DNA of 64,000 nucleotides from Dryococelus australis (lineage: Eukaryota; Arthropoda; Insecta; Phasmatodea; Phasmatidae): NCBI GenBank assembly GCA_029891345.1, contig CM057009.1:296794466-296858465 (forward strand). Reading direction: 5' to 3'. The position numbers were made by a program, and so were the translations under genes. The notes under the pieces were generated by a model, which worked only from the letters and a program-made list of their open reading frames with translations, ran no database searches and was not told the origin of the DNA. Positions 47,656-57,952 of the stretch are shown here, one piece after another. Each line of letters begins with the position of its first letter. The stretch's first letter is position 1.

Positions 47656-47918
47656 ATACGTACACCGGCATGAGTCATATTACTGTTTTCACTTTCTCAT
47701 GTTGGCAGTTCCTACAGCATGCACTGAGTTTTAAAACAATGCATTTTTTTTTTTTTGCTGCTTTCTATAACAACGCCAAGTGGGTTCCATACCAGATCTC
47801 TAATGCAAAACATGGGAGAATATCTAAATTGCTTATGCAAATTAGTTCACACACAGCAAGAAGAATTAACACATATTTAGCACAATTTCTCATTTAATTA
47901 TGTAACATATCGCGCATG

Positions 47919-48382
47919 TATAGTCTATTCGAGAGTTCTTCATACTTTTCGAATCAAACCTATACATCCCGTGCTCTCAGGATCTCGCATTTAAGAGCCG
48001 TCAAAATCCCTTCATCTTGTTCACTAAAAACCTCTCACATCAAGTGTGCGATTTTTCCCTAATTATGTCGTGTATCACTACCGATTTATACCTGTGTGAA
48101 CACAAAAATCTCTTTTTAGTTAAATTTACCTTTAACATATTTTGTGTATAAACTATAATAATTATTGGTATGAATAAAGACAGGGAGAAACTGGGTGGGC
48201 TGACAATACCTAGTACGAAATATGTCTTAAGCAAAATATAACACTGAGTGCGCACGAATGCGGTGTGTTGTCCCTTTGGTGAGATTTTCTATACTTGGTT
48301 AGACTTTGCATACACGAGGAGGAATATCCTGAAGTTAGAACTTTAGCTGGGCTCCAGAAAATGATGAAGTAACCGCGAAGGG

Positions 48383-48388
<6 letters not shown>
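47919..48388 (-). mobile_element. Family B MITE, near full-length, inverted
   Basis: About 470 bp. On the plus strand it starts TATAGTCTATTCGAGAGTTC and ends AACCGCGAAGGGATTATA. In minus-strand sense it follows the 49552 copy block by block: CTGGAGCCCAGCTAAAGTTC, GCATTCGTGCGCACT, TACTAGGTATTGTCAGCC, then an AT-rich section. Its left terminus merges with the TA microsatellite that follows. Confidence 0.7.
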
Positions 48389-48433
<45 letters not shown>

Positions 48434-48449
48434 CACACACACACACACG
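48385..48449. repeat. (TA)n then (CA)n compound microsatellite
   Basis: (TA)n at 48385-48430 is followed by (AC)n at 48433-48448. It begins exactly at the TATA terminus of the inverted family B copy. Confidence 0.9.
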
Positions 48450-48564
48450 CAAGCTAGCCGAAGACAGAGAGAAAGCAACCTCTGCTTGTTCCGAAGTAAG
48501 CAGATTAAGTTTTTTTATTAGGTTGGAATATCTGTTTAAGACCACGCTTAATCTTTCGGTATTG

Positions 48565-48798
48565 TAATACGTTTTGTACAGATAAAGTGAGCACTTTTGA
48601 AAGTCCTCTCATTTGGAATAATAGTCTAATATATTTTATTACAGCCTTAAACGTGAACGTCCAAATGCTGTGGAATCTGCACACTGTATTAATTACACGG
48701 AAATATAGAAAAGAAAAAAAAATAGCTCAAGGATAAAACTGGAAGAAATAAAAGGAACTAGAGCCTCAAAAGTGATCACTTATCGTTAACAGCCTAAA
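48565..48798 (+). mobile_element. Family A MITE, short subfamily, degraded left end
   Basis: The left end is TACAGATAAAGTGAGCACTT and the right end is AAAAGTGATCACTTATCGTT then AACAGCCTA. Interior similarity to other short copies is weak. Confidence 0.7.
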
Positions 48799-48799
48799 A

Positions 48800-49551
48800 C
48801 AACATTTTTGGAAAATTAATACTTGAGAACACTGTAGATGCTTCCCATTTTTTTCTTACTTTAATAACTTAAATGTAGTAGGAATGTTTGTCGAATCAAT
48901 TCAGGAGTGTGAAATTTTGTATACTTCCAAAATTATATTTTTTAATGTTAACTATCCGTTTATTTTCAAACTACATTTCATAAATACGTTACTTAAAATG
49001 AGCATTACGAGTCGCATATTTCACCAAACATACAAACATTTAACCACCGTAGGTTGTTAACACCGAAATAAATTTATAGATCACGAAATTTTAGGTATAC
49101 ATCATGTGAACAGCGGAATTCTGGGAAATTTCCGATATCCGTTTTCTCAGAGAGCAGATATCTGAGAGCGGGTCGTGCGGGAAACAGACTTGTTTCCAAT
49201 TGGTTGTTCCAGTGTTTTGCTGTACCTTTCATGTGAACCAGGACCTACTCATATCTCTGGCAGGTAGACAGTAAGGCTATGTGACGACACAAGAACAAAA
49301 CACTTGTTAATCAAGAAGCAGGTGACTTTATTAGCTTGCCAGGGAAATTACCGTGTGATACTCAAAGATAAGACACGTTGAACCGAGTCCCCGCCTGTAA
49401 ATGCGCGGCTTCAGTTCAGTCTCGCCTGTTCTGAACGAGATTGCCGACGTCTCCAGGCCACTTCAAGCCAAAGTGACACACGCCACACATGTTGGTCGAG
49501 GTCGTAGCAAGAGGGCAGCTAGCAGCCTAGCAAATTAACTTATTCCCAGGT
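48800..49551. other. Non-coding stretch, nothing recognised
   Basis: AT-rich to about 49130, then moderately GC-rich. GATTGCCGACGTCTCCAGGC (49440) weakly resembles GATTGCCGATGTTGCCAG at 38784, but too little to define a repeat. Confidence 0.4.
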
Positions 49552-49932
49552 GTAGTCCATTCACGGGCACAACCTGCTTTCTGAAGTCCTGCTAAAGTTC
49601 TACTTCCCGGATGCGCCTCCGCCTCACGCAAACAAAGCTTGGCAGTCTAAAGGACAGCGCGCTGCGTTCGTGCGTACTAGTGTAATCATATTTGGCATAA
49701 GAACTATTTCTTACTAGGCATTACCAACACAGCTATTTTCTCTCCGTTTTTTATTAATAATATAATTAATAGTTGAAACTTAAGTAAAAGTTTAAATTAA
49801 AAAAGAATGGTATTTTATGTTAAGACGTATCGAACCTTGCAAGTCACCTTTAAACAACCAAGCGCGAGACACAAAGTGATTTATAAAAGTTGCGATTTAA
49901 AAAGTGCGAAGGTACCTCGCATAGACTAACAC
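49552..49932 (+). mobile_element. Family B MITE, uninterrupted reference copy
   Basis: About 380 bp. The left end is TGTAGTCCATTCACGGGCAC. The reverse complement of the right end is TTAGTCTATGCGAGGTACC. Internal order: TGAAGTCCTGCTAAAGTTCT, CCTCCGCCTCACGC, GCGTTCGTGCGTACTAG, CTTACTAGGCATTACCAACA, an AT-rich core, then AAACAACCAAGCGCGAG and AAAGTGATTTATAAAAG. No coding capacity. This copy supplies the empty site for both nested insertions. Confidence 0.72.
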
Positions 49933-49954
49933 TAACAGAATTAAAATATACGTG

Positions 49955-50195
49955 TATAGGCCGTTTACAGTAATGTGAGCACTTTTTAAGGCCCTTCTAA
50001 ATTTCTTCTTTCATCAAATTTCCATCTTAATGCTACTTTTAAATATAAACATTGCAATGTTACCAATAAACATACTGTATACATTTCACCACCCTCAAAA
50101 TTAAATGTTGAGGCTGCAATAAGATATGTTTATTAGTGGTTAATGCTTGTGGGGAGGACCTTAAAAAGTGCTCACTTTACCGTGAACTGACTATA
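49955..50195 (+). mobile_element. Family A MITE, short subfamily
   Basis: From TATAGGCCGTTTACAGTAAT to GTGCTCACTTTACCGTGAAC then TGACTATA. It shares GTTAATGCTTGTGGGGAGGA with the 59330 copy. It lies 22 bp downstream of the family B reference copy. Confidence 0.82.
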
Positions 50196-50966
50196 GTTAA
50201 ATGTAACCTACATTTAAAAGAACTACGATACAGTCGGCAAAAAATATAATAAAAAATAATAATTCCACAATTTCTCTCGAAATTCAGTGGCTTCGTGTGT
50301 CAGCTCATTTACGGCGATCGCACATCGCAGATTCAAATTTCCGAGCCAAAGAACGCACTGAACCTTCCTCTGTAACGTCACATCTCGCATGCTTGGATGA
50401 CGTGGAGTCACCGTAGCTGCGCGCGCATCACCAGTCTAATACACATATGCGGCACTGTTTGCGATGCTCCTTAATGCTACAAGTGGACCATGGCTTTATG
50501 TTGCTTCGTACGAGCACTGCACGCATGGGAAACCCCGTTAATTTGCGGAACAAGTAAACGCTTTTTAAACAAACTTGTCAATAAAAATTAACCACTCCTA
50601 AAAATTACAGATTTATTCAGCTCAAATTTTCACTCTAACGTCTTCCGAACCGCTGAAGGTATGTAAATCTTCCAACATAACGCGCCGGTATATATAAATG
50701 CCCCACATTTATTTCACAGAAAAACTGAACACTCAAAGCGAACCAGGCAGCCATCCTACCAAAGTAACGTCTACAGTTTAAATTGGCACCAATTAGCACC
50801 AGAAAACCACAAATATTTTCCAAAGGAGTATTTTGTACAGGACACTCGTCGAGTTTTTAAGTGCGCGATTAATGGTCCACCAACCAGGTACACATCTATC
50901 AGAGAATTACCTGGCAAACTTTTGTTTTCATAGTACCGGAGATTTGCCCGATTTAAGTCCGACCAT
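50196..50966. other. Non-coding stretch, nothing recognised
   Basis: Two 62-codon minus-strand frames (50223-50411, 50635-50823) have no domain. Confidence 0.4.
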
Positions 50967-51260
50967 CAATAACAAGCACTTATGAAATCAACCTTTGAAA
51001 AATGACACTGTCCCTACCTGCTAACAGGCCTCGTGACAGGCATGTGCCCAGTAAAACTTTTAGCGATGGAGCGAACGTAGCTTTATGTCTTAACGATGAC
51101 TCATGAGTGTTAAATTAACACTTGTGGATAATGAAGTTATATATAAGTACAAGAATATATGTTAATTTTTTTTTCTCGTATCAGTTTTATTTTATCGACG
51201 CATGAATAAAGTGACTAGGCAATGTTAAGTTTACATGAAAAATAATGCGCACGCAAGTAG
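50967..51260 (+). mobile_element. Family A MITE, long subfamily, both termini degraded
   Basis: GCACTTATGAAATCAACCTT, then GACACTGTCCCTACC, then GCATGAATAAAGTGACTAGG follow the order of the 31957 and 34241 copies. The outer left end and the last 100 bp or so of the right are missing. Confidence 0.6.
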
Positions 51261-51384
51261 AAGAGTCAGGGGTGACCCCTGACGTCACAGGTGGGATGTG
51301 CGAAGGACAACGGGCTGTGGAAAAGCCTTATTTGCTGTGCGTCTAGCGTATGCCGGTGGTTCCGTCTACAGGCGATCCTCCACG

Positions 51385-51784
51385 TATAGGCTATTCACTG
51401 TGAAATGAGCACTTTTTAAAAACCTACTTAAGATCTACTTGTGTGCACGTTGTGTATTCATTCGCCTTATGCAAACTTAACGTAGCCGTGGATAGCATCA
51501 ATATTCATGCGTCTGTCAAGAAACTGAAATTATTAGAAAACTAAATTGTTAACTAATATGCTCATTTTTACACTTGATGCATTTAAAAAAAACAGAACGC
51601 GAAAGAAACAGTTTTAGTTATGACCAATGGTTACATTACACTTTTTATTCGGCGTTAACATACGGAACCTGCTTACCACCCATCGTTACCAACATGTCGC
51701 CCATTAAAATATATACAGGTAGGGGCAGTGGCTTTTTTCTAAGGTTAATTTCAAAAGTGCTCACTTTATCGTAAACAGCCTTTA
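51385..51784 (-). mobile_element. Family A MITE, long subfamily, inverted
   Basis: 400 bp from TATAGGCTATTCACTGTGAA to GTGCTCACTTTATCGTAAAC then AGCCTTTA. The interior (CTCATTTTTACACTTGATGC; CCCATTAAAATATATACAGG) matches the 32651 copy in the same orientation. Confidence 0.82.
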
Positions 51785-53410
51785 GCTGTGCGTATACATG
51801 AAAGATACCGGCGGAGAAACTGGTTCGAGATGGGAAGGAACGCACAGTGAAAATATTGCCCCACACAATGTGGGCTGTTTCCAAGAACAGCTTGGCATCC
51901 TCCCCCCCCCCCCCCCAATTGGTACCTCTGACAATGAAATGCTACATCTACACGTCATTGCTGTAGACTTTTCACGTCGCTTTCTGGCCCAAATTTTCTA
52001 TGAAATATGGCAAACTATTTTCCCCTATTGCTGTTTCCCCAACAAATGAATTCGGCGAGGATATCCGGAATATTGTATACTACAAGTAACACCGTAAGTC
52101 ACTTATTTTCAACGATAACTTCATAAACTGCCTGATAGTTAACTTGAACAATCTTTAGGCCCTCTCACATGTTCAAAGTTCACTTCAAATCATCTTCAAA
52201 ATTATTTAATTCTATTTATTGAATCCTGTGTTACTTGGACGTGATATCCATGGCCATTTTGTCTTTCAAGCCATTGAATAATTCCGCCAATGTTTATCTT
52301 TAATATGTTCTATGTATTCTTAAATAGAATTTTTTAACTAGCACGCTGTATTTGTACTGTTTAAATGATTCAAAGTGCTGTGCCATAATACAGTATTTAA
52401 TGAGCATTTCAGCGACAAAAGTATTTGAATGTAATTATTTCATACAAAGTAAATATGTCATGTTGGAAAAAAAAACATTTGTATTGATTTCGACAAGTTT
52501 TTTTCGTGTAGTGCATGGTTTGTAGTGGGTTGAACAAAATTCTGAACATATATGTATTCTTTAACTTAAAATTTTTCTTTTCAAAAAATATTAAAGTTTT
52601 AACTTTAATATTTATTGAATACAGCTGTGTTAAAAAAAAATTTAAACTTAATTATCCTATTCGATTAAATTCAATAAATATAACTGCATGAGTAATCAAT
52701 AATTCTAATTCAACTGATAGAATTTAATAAGACACTTGACAGTGTTAAATGGTCTGTGTTATTAACACACAAGTTTCATGATTTTAATTTTATTAACGAA
52801 CAGCTGTGGAAAAATACAGATTCCTAGCTTCCGTTAAATAGCCTAGAGATAATAAATACTAATTTACAAACACATTAGATGATATGAGTTATCAGCTAGG
52901 TAATACATTGTAAATATTTTGAAGTTACAGGCGTGTTGGTACAAGCTTTGGAATTTTATAGAGAAGAGTGTTTAAAAAAAATTCTTAGGCGGAAATAGTA
53001 ATACTAACTTATACGCATTATTTGTGCGGATGCATTTTCGCGAAACTTATATCGACTTATATTAACTTTATTGTCAAAGTTGGAGCTACATATTGATAGA
53101 GCGTCCGAGTTGTAACTAACAACGGTAGACCACCTTATGCAACGTGCGTGTATGTACATGGAACATCTTTAAAAGTTTTAATTTGTCGGGCACTTTTTTA
53201 GACAATTACGTCAAGTTTCAGCTACTAAAACAACATAAGCTGCTGTACCGCCGGCACATACTTCTACCTACCGATCCATGTCTACTGATTAGGTTACACG
53301 CCTGCACTGCAGTATCTGCTCGGCTGGGGGATACGTAATGGAAAAGGTCTGATCGTAAGACTAACGTCATCTCGGTGGACCTACGAGCACGTGACGTCAC
53401 GTTATTAGTG
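51785..53410. other. Non-coding AT-rich stretch
   Basis: Poly-C at 51902-51916. A 13-bp-arm AT palindrome (AATATTAAAGTT, TT, AACTTTAATATT) lies at 52586-52613. A second AT inverted pair (ATATTTATTGAAT, 52608-52620, against 52669-52681) lies beside it. No gene seen. Confidence 0.45.
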
Positions 53411-53652
53411 CGGAACTATTTATTGCCAGGCAATGCCAATATACGTATTTTCTCCCCGTATATTAATTATATATCAAATATAATCTATGGATAAAATTAA
53501 AGTACAATTTAACCAGACGTATGGTATTTTAACAGAACTATAAAACGATTGTGATACACGTAATATTTAGGAAACAACCAAACACGTCATTGAACGGCAG
53601 TTTTTGCAAAGGTTTGATTCAAAAGAAATTGTGAATACACTATATACTGTAG
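53410..53652 (+). repeat. Family B MITE, right two-thirds
   Basis: AACTATTTATTGCCAGGCAA then TGCCAATATACGTATTTTCT, an AT-rich core, then AAACAACCAAACACGTCATT and AAAGGTTTGATTCAAAAG. It ends near GAATACACTATA, whose complement resembles the B terminus. The left third is absent or unrecognisable. Confidence 0.6.
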
Positions 53653-53759
53653 CTTTCAAGTTCGCCGACAATATTGTAGAGTGTGTGAAGCAAGAGACTA
53701 AGATCGAGATTGAATGTGAGCTGGTTGGAGTAACGTGATGTGGCGTGCAGTATACAGGG

Positions 53760-53955
53760 TGGTATAAAAGGAGCGCACGAGTTGGAATGATTTTGGGGGG
53801 GGGGGGGGGGCTGCAGCCAGCCCGGGGTAGCAGCACTAGAGCTCGCACGAGGGTTGTTCCCGCACTGCGTGAGAACGGGATTAAGGGGGGGGGGGGTGGC
53901 GTTGCGGGGTCGGATCGATAGAGCGCAGTGTTGCCGCTGCCTGGCAACACTGCAC
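53760..53955 (+). other. Poly-G, TATA-like and hairpin segment
   Basis: TATAAAAGGAGCGC at 53763 has the form of a TATA box. It is followed by G16 (53795-53810) and G12 (53885-53896). At 53925-53953 two perfect 11-base arms (GCAGTGTTGCC) flank GCTGCCT. No open frame begins downstream in a convincing way, so promoter activity is unproven. The 132-codon minus frame here is a low-complexity artefact. Confidence 0.35.
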
Positions 53956-54119
53956 AGTTCCCCACGCAGCCACTTAGCCAGCCCGCCTCATGCTACCATT
54001 CAACCCTGCACTTACTTAACCACGCAGCCCCTTCTTGCCTTTCACATTTATAATACGCGCATGCGTAAGAAAACACGCAGACGCAACGAGAGGACGAACT
54101 GGGATGTATTCCATCTGTA

Positions 54120-54626
54120 ACAATACACACGAACGTAACGATCTAATATTTTCGACATTAGAAATTACTCATTTTTTATGAAGTTTCATAATGTGCACGC
54201 CCCATTTTTTTTTATAAGTTTTCAAGTTTCAACACTGTAAATACTAATTCCAAACCATGCGCGCGTATTTATTAAAACAAAACTTTTAATAGGCACGGGA
54301 AACTAGTCCCCTTGCCGTTAATACCACGATCACAGTGAAAACTATCAGCAAACAAAATACTCTATTCTTATTGGCTACACGGATTGACAATATGGTTGAG
54401 AGTTGGCCAACTTTCTTACGAGGATCCGTACGTTATCCGCGTACGCATGCGTCACATTTGGAATTGAACACACTGTTATGTGCTTCGCTTCCGTGATATG
54501 TATCCGGATTCTTGTCATTGCAAACGAGCCTTATGCTTTCGTGTGTGTCATGCGGGGAGTATACGGCAAAAATATCAACTCCAAATATACCATGCATGCC
54601 AGTAGTGACGGAGAATTAACAGGCAA

Positions 54627-54629
<3 letters not shown>
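54120..54629. other. Non-coding stretch, nothing recognised
   Basis: AT-rich. The frame at 54403-54813 runs through the following microsatellite and is not a gene. Confidence 0.4.
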
Positions 54630-54696
<67 letters not shown>

Positions 54697-54711
54697 CACA
54701 CACACACACAC
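54630..54711. repeat. (TA)n then (CA)n compound microsatellite
   Basis: (TA)n at about 54630-54692 is followed by (CA)n to 54710. It has the same composition order as the tract at 48385. Confidence 0.92.
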
Positions 54712-55680
54712 GCGATGTGTGATCTTAGTCTGGCAACAGAATTCAGTGATAGAAATGCCACTGTAACTTGCGTACTTCGTCATTACGAAATGATGCCCAA
54801 GTTCCACGCTTAAAACACTTAGCGTATATCTACGTGAGATGAGCTTCAACTTTCCTGAGTTTTACATCCTACAGAAATTTTGATTTTTTTAAGTGGGATA
54901 ACCTGCAATAGTACCGGCTTTGAAGAAATTCTAACCGGTCGAATGAAAATGTATTATGTAATTACAATTAGCTTGTTTCCCTTACGGAAGCAATATACGA
55001 TTCCTCTTCAAGGGGCAGTTTAAAGTGCATTTCCTCTTAATCGTTGCTGGTAAATTTCGCAGCTGAATACAGTCCATTGTTATGCTTCATGCTATAGCCA
55101 TGAGTCGACGCACTGATTATAATAAAGTTTCAATTTCTGGATATCATTATCTTGATTTGTAGGTTTCTTTATACTAATTCAGTTTTTTTGGGATGTACGA
55201 TCTGAAAGCACTGTATGCTGGGCCTGCTCAGGCATATATATATAATACATTCACTGAAATTTGTTCTGAAACTAGCTTATTTTCTCTCGATATCGATCAG
55301 ATTTGAAGAAGAATCTAAGAAATTTTGACTGGTCCCTTAACCATTCGACACAAGTATTTGTTTAATTTTTTCATGAAATGGTCCATGTTTAAAACCACTT
55401 ATTTGTCTAATAATTGTATTGAAAATTATTTATTATTTTAGCTTTGAATGTGGACGAACCTCAATTTCTTCGATTCTTGAGTTTGATCAAACAGAGAATA
55501 ATAAAACAATCTTAAATCTTATCTTAAGGGATTTATTAACTTTTTAATTTTTTTTTTATTTCGTTGAATCTTTGTTAGGATTACTTCTGCAAGAAAATAT
55601 ACAAACCAACTAAAACTAAGCCTCTTCGTATGGGGGGAGTGAAACCAGAAAAAATGTTTTATTATACGAGATTACCTGCA
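54712..55680. other. Non-coding stretch, nothing recognised
   Basis: AT-rich, with poly-T near 55540-55556. No frame or repeat recognised. Confidence 0.45.
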
Positions 55681-55850
55681 CAAGGCCGGCCAAACGAGGC
55701 GCGGTTTGACAGGATAGGCACAACACCACGTTGTAAATTCGTGGTGTCGCTAGTGTGACACATCGAATTTACAACAACGTGTTGTGCCCATACCGTCAAA
55801 CCGAAGCGTTTTAGCCGCAGCGGCACAAACACACAGTACGACACCGGCCT
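55681..55850. mobile_element. Foldback unit, copy 1 of tandem pair
   Basis: Starts CAAGGCCGGCC and ends CACCGGCCT. The inner arms are GGTTTGACAGGATAGGCACA, ...CGTTG-TAAATTCG and the complement CGAATTTACAACAACGTGTT, GTGCCCATACCGTCAAACC. The centre GTGTCGCTAGTGTGACAC is itself inverted. The right arm has about 35 extra bases. A 125-codon minus frame across both copies reads the repeat and is not a gene. Confidence 0.75.
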
Positions 55851-55875
55851 AAAGCCAATATTACCTGCGGAGTTA

Positions 55876-56045
55876 CAAGGCCGGCCAAACGAGGCGCGGT
55901 TTGACAGGATAGGCACAACACCACGTTGTAAATTCGTGGTGTCGCTAGTGTGACACCTCGAATTTACAACAACGTGTTGTGCCCATACCGTCAAACCGAA
56001 GCGTTTTAGCCGCAGCGGCACAAACACACAGTACGACACCGGCCT
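55876..56045. mobile_element. Foldback unit, copy 2 of tandem pair
   Basis: Repeats copy 1 at a period of 195 bp. One substitution was noticed (ACACATCG against ACACCTCG). The unit is followed in both cases by AAAGCCAATATTAC. The near-identity indicates a recent duplication or gene conversion. Confidence 0.8.
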
Positions 56046-56053
56046 AAAGCCAA

Positions 56054-57024
56054 TATTACACGATGCCTGTAGCCGTAATTGGTCCTTGTATAAGCATCTA
56101 CAGGGCCTGGTGCACGAGCCGGTATACCTGCCGCTATATGAGCCGCCATGGAAGATCCATATTACACGACAGCAGTTCGCGTACTAGCATTTGGCACCCC
56201 CTGTGGGAGCGCAGTGTGTGGTTTGTAGTAAATATGAACCCCATTCATGGAACTGCTACCAGTTAGTAGCTTGCACCTCCTAATATTGCTATATTACTGC
56301 TCGCCTTTTACATAAATTGATTGCTTACTAGTATAGTTTTTCATTTTCTTGAAAATGACTGAGTCACTAGAGAACGAGTGTGTTACTTTTAATTTTGACG
56401 AAAATTACTGACCGGTTGCAAAAAAAAAAATTTTTCTTTACGTACCGGGATATTACCAGCATGTAACATTTAATTATAAAAAAACTTCGATCCGGCGGAG
56501 TTTCAAGCTCACGCCCAAAAGTCGCAAACTACTCGCTGGCGCCGCGACTACCACTGTACCACCAGTTCACACGCCACACGAGTATTTACTGTATACACTC
56601 GAAACATTTTGAATTAATTTTTCGTACAGTAGGTAATCCTCCAAGTATTTAGAACAATTTTAAACAATAATTAATAGTCATCACCACTATTATTCGTCGT
56701 TATCACATTTTAAATCTATTTGAAAAAGTTTCAACATCACGGATGTATAATCAAGATGGAGGAGTCATTTTCGGTTTCTTCATCAACTCGTTTCAAGTAG
56801 TAGCCACAGTTTCAAGTACGCTCTGAAACTGCGACGTGATTGGTCAGGTGCGAAACATGGTAGGGGACACGCCACGAAAAATAGGGCGTGTCCAGTTACC
56901 AAACCTGGTACGAAATCAGACCGTGCAAGGCGGGAAATGGAATAACGGGTTCAACACTAGCCAGTATAACGGCCGTTATGGCGGACCTCGCACAAGTTTT
57001 TACGGAATCTAGCATCGTGTAATA
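56054..57024. mobile_element. 971-bp element with 13-bp perfect inverted termini
   Basis: The left end TATTACACGATGC (56054-56066) and the right end GCATCGTGTAATA (57012-57024) are exact reverse complements, with weaker similarity inward (CCGTAA). The interior has no convincing frame. It holds a tRNA-like segment on the minus strand and a 9-bp-arm hairpin (GGACACGCC/GGCGTGTCC, 56865-56893). A third TATTACACGA occurs at 56159. No target duplication was resolved; superfamily unassigned. Confidence 0.5.
56488..56575 (-). repeat. tRNA-like segment
   Basis: The minus strand reads TGGTGGTACAGTGGTAGTCG (A-box-like), an anticodon-arm-like region, then GTGAGCTTGAAACTCCGCCG (B-box-like). It is degenerate and does not close a proper acceptor stem. 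Probably a SINE head inside the 971-bp element. Confidence 0.42.
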
Positions 57025-57154
57025 CCGCCTTGAGAATTAGAAGAAAAGTAACACAGCGCAGTCTTAAGTGACACGTGTGGGCTTTCACCGCGTATAATAA
57101 AGTTACACAGGAAACGTAGTGACGGGGACAGTGCTGACAGGTTCAACGCCTTGC

Positions 57155-57225
57155 AAGTAAGAGCGAAGGGGCGCTGGGCGCGCATTTTATTGTCGCCCGT
57201 ATCGCACTGCCTCGAATGTGGAAAC
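57155..57225 (+). repeat. Dispersed repeat block D, copy 4
   Basis: GCGAAGGGGCGCTGGGCGCG, then TTATTGTCGCCCGTATCGCA. It is followed by AAATAAAATTCGGGCCCATG, the start of block C as at 31.69 kb. Confidence 0.5.
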
Positions 57226-57239
57226 TAAATAAAATTCGG

Positions 57240-57375
57240 GCCCATGTACTCCAAGATTGGCGTGTGTGCACATTGTGTACCCTAACACCACAGGTTTAGT
57301 TATGAATTGCCACCAGCCTCGTCACTATTCATGCGCCAGTCAATTGAAAATATTATATTACTTAAGTTAATATTT
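57240..57375 (-). repeat. Family A MITE, internal fragment (long subfamily)
   Basis: GTGTGTGCACATTGTGTACC and TATTCATGCGCCAGTCAA resemble GTGTGCACGTTGTGTATTCA and TATTCATGCGTCTGTCAAGA in the 51385 copy. The termini are missing. Confidence 0.42.
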
Positions 57376-57574
57376 TTAATAAGATATCATACAAGTATTC
57401 ACAGACTTTTACCCTAAAATCCCAATCCAACGTTACGACGTGCTTCGATCCGTCGTAACCTACTACTGGACATTTGCACGTTTACCCTTTAAAAGACGTG
57501 CATGCCCCGCCATCACTGGCAACGGGCTTCTATGCCGCAGTTATTTCGGTTCATTGACGCACAAAACATTCATT

Positions 57575-57800
57575 TATACGCTGTTCACGATAAAGTGCGC
57601 ACTTTCGAGGCACTTTTTTCCTAACCGCCACGTTTTCATCCTTCCGCCCCTTTTTTAAAAAAATATTTCATAAAGAGTACGTTTATATTCCACCGCATTC
57701 GGAAGTTAACATCTAATGCTGCAATAAAACCTACTTATTTGATAATTATTCCTAATTAGGGGGCTTCAAAAAGTGCACACTTTACAGTGAATAGTCTGTA
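57575..57800 (+). mobile_element. Family A MITE, short subfamily
   Basis: 226 bp from TATACGCTGTTCACGATAAA to GTGCACACTTTACAGTGAAT then AGTCTGTA. The two arms carry GTGCGCACTTT and AAAGTGCACAC, a shared small variation from the GTGAGCAC consensus. Confidence 0.82.
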
Positions 57801-57952
57801 GTATCGGAACGCACGAGATTTCCACATACCGCACTGCACTTATGGCTCGTCTTCGCACCTTTTGTGGAAATTGTTAGTTTTCGGGTCATAATTCCGGATT
57901 CATAGTAATTCCTCTTACATTTTCTATAGTCTTACTTTTCTGCAAAAGGGAT

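Noticed and set aside
54403-54849. Frames with long Tyr-Ile runs
   Set aside because: Translation of the (TA)n microsatellite.
55662-56039. 125-codon minus-strand frame with an internal duplicate
   Set aside because: It reads straight through two foldback units of 195-bp period. The peptide duplication is a consequence of the DNA repeat.
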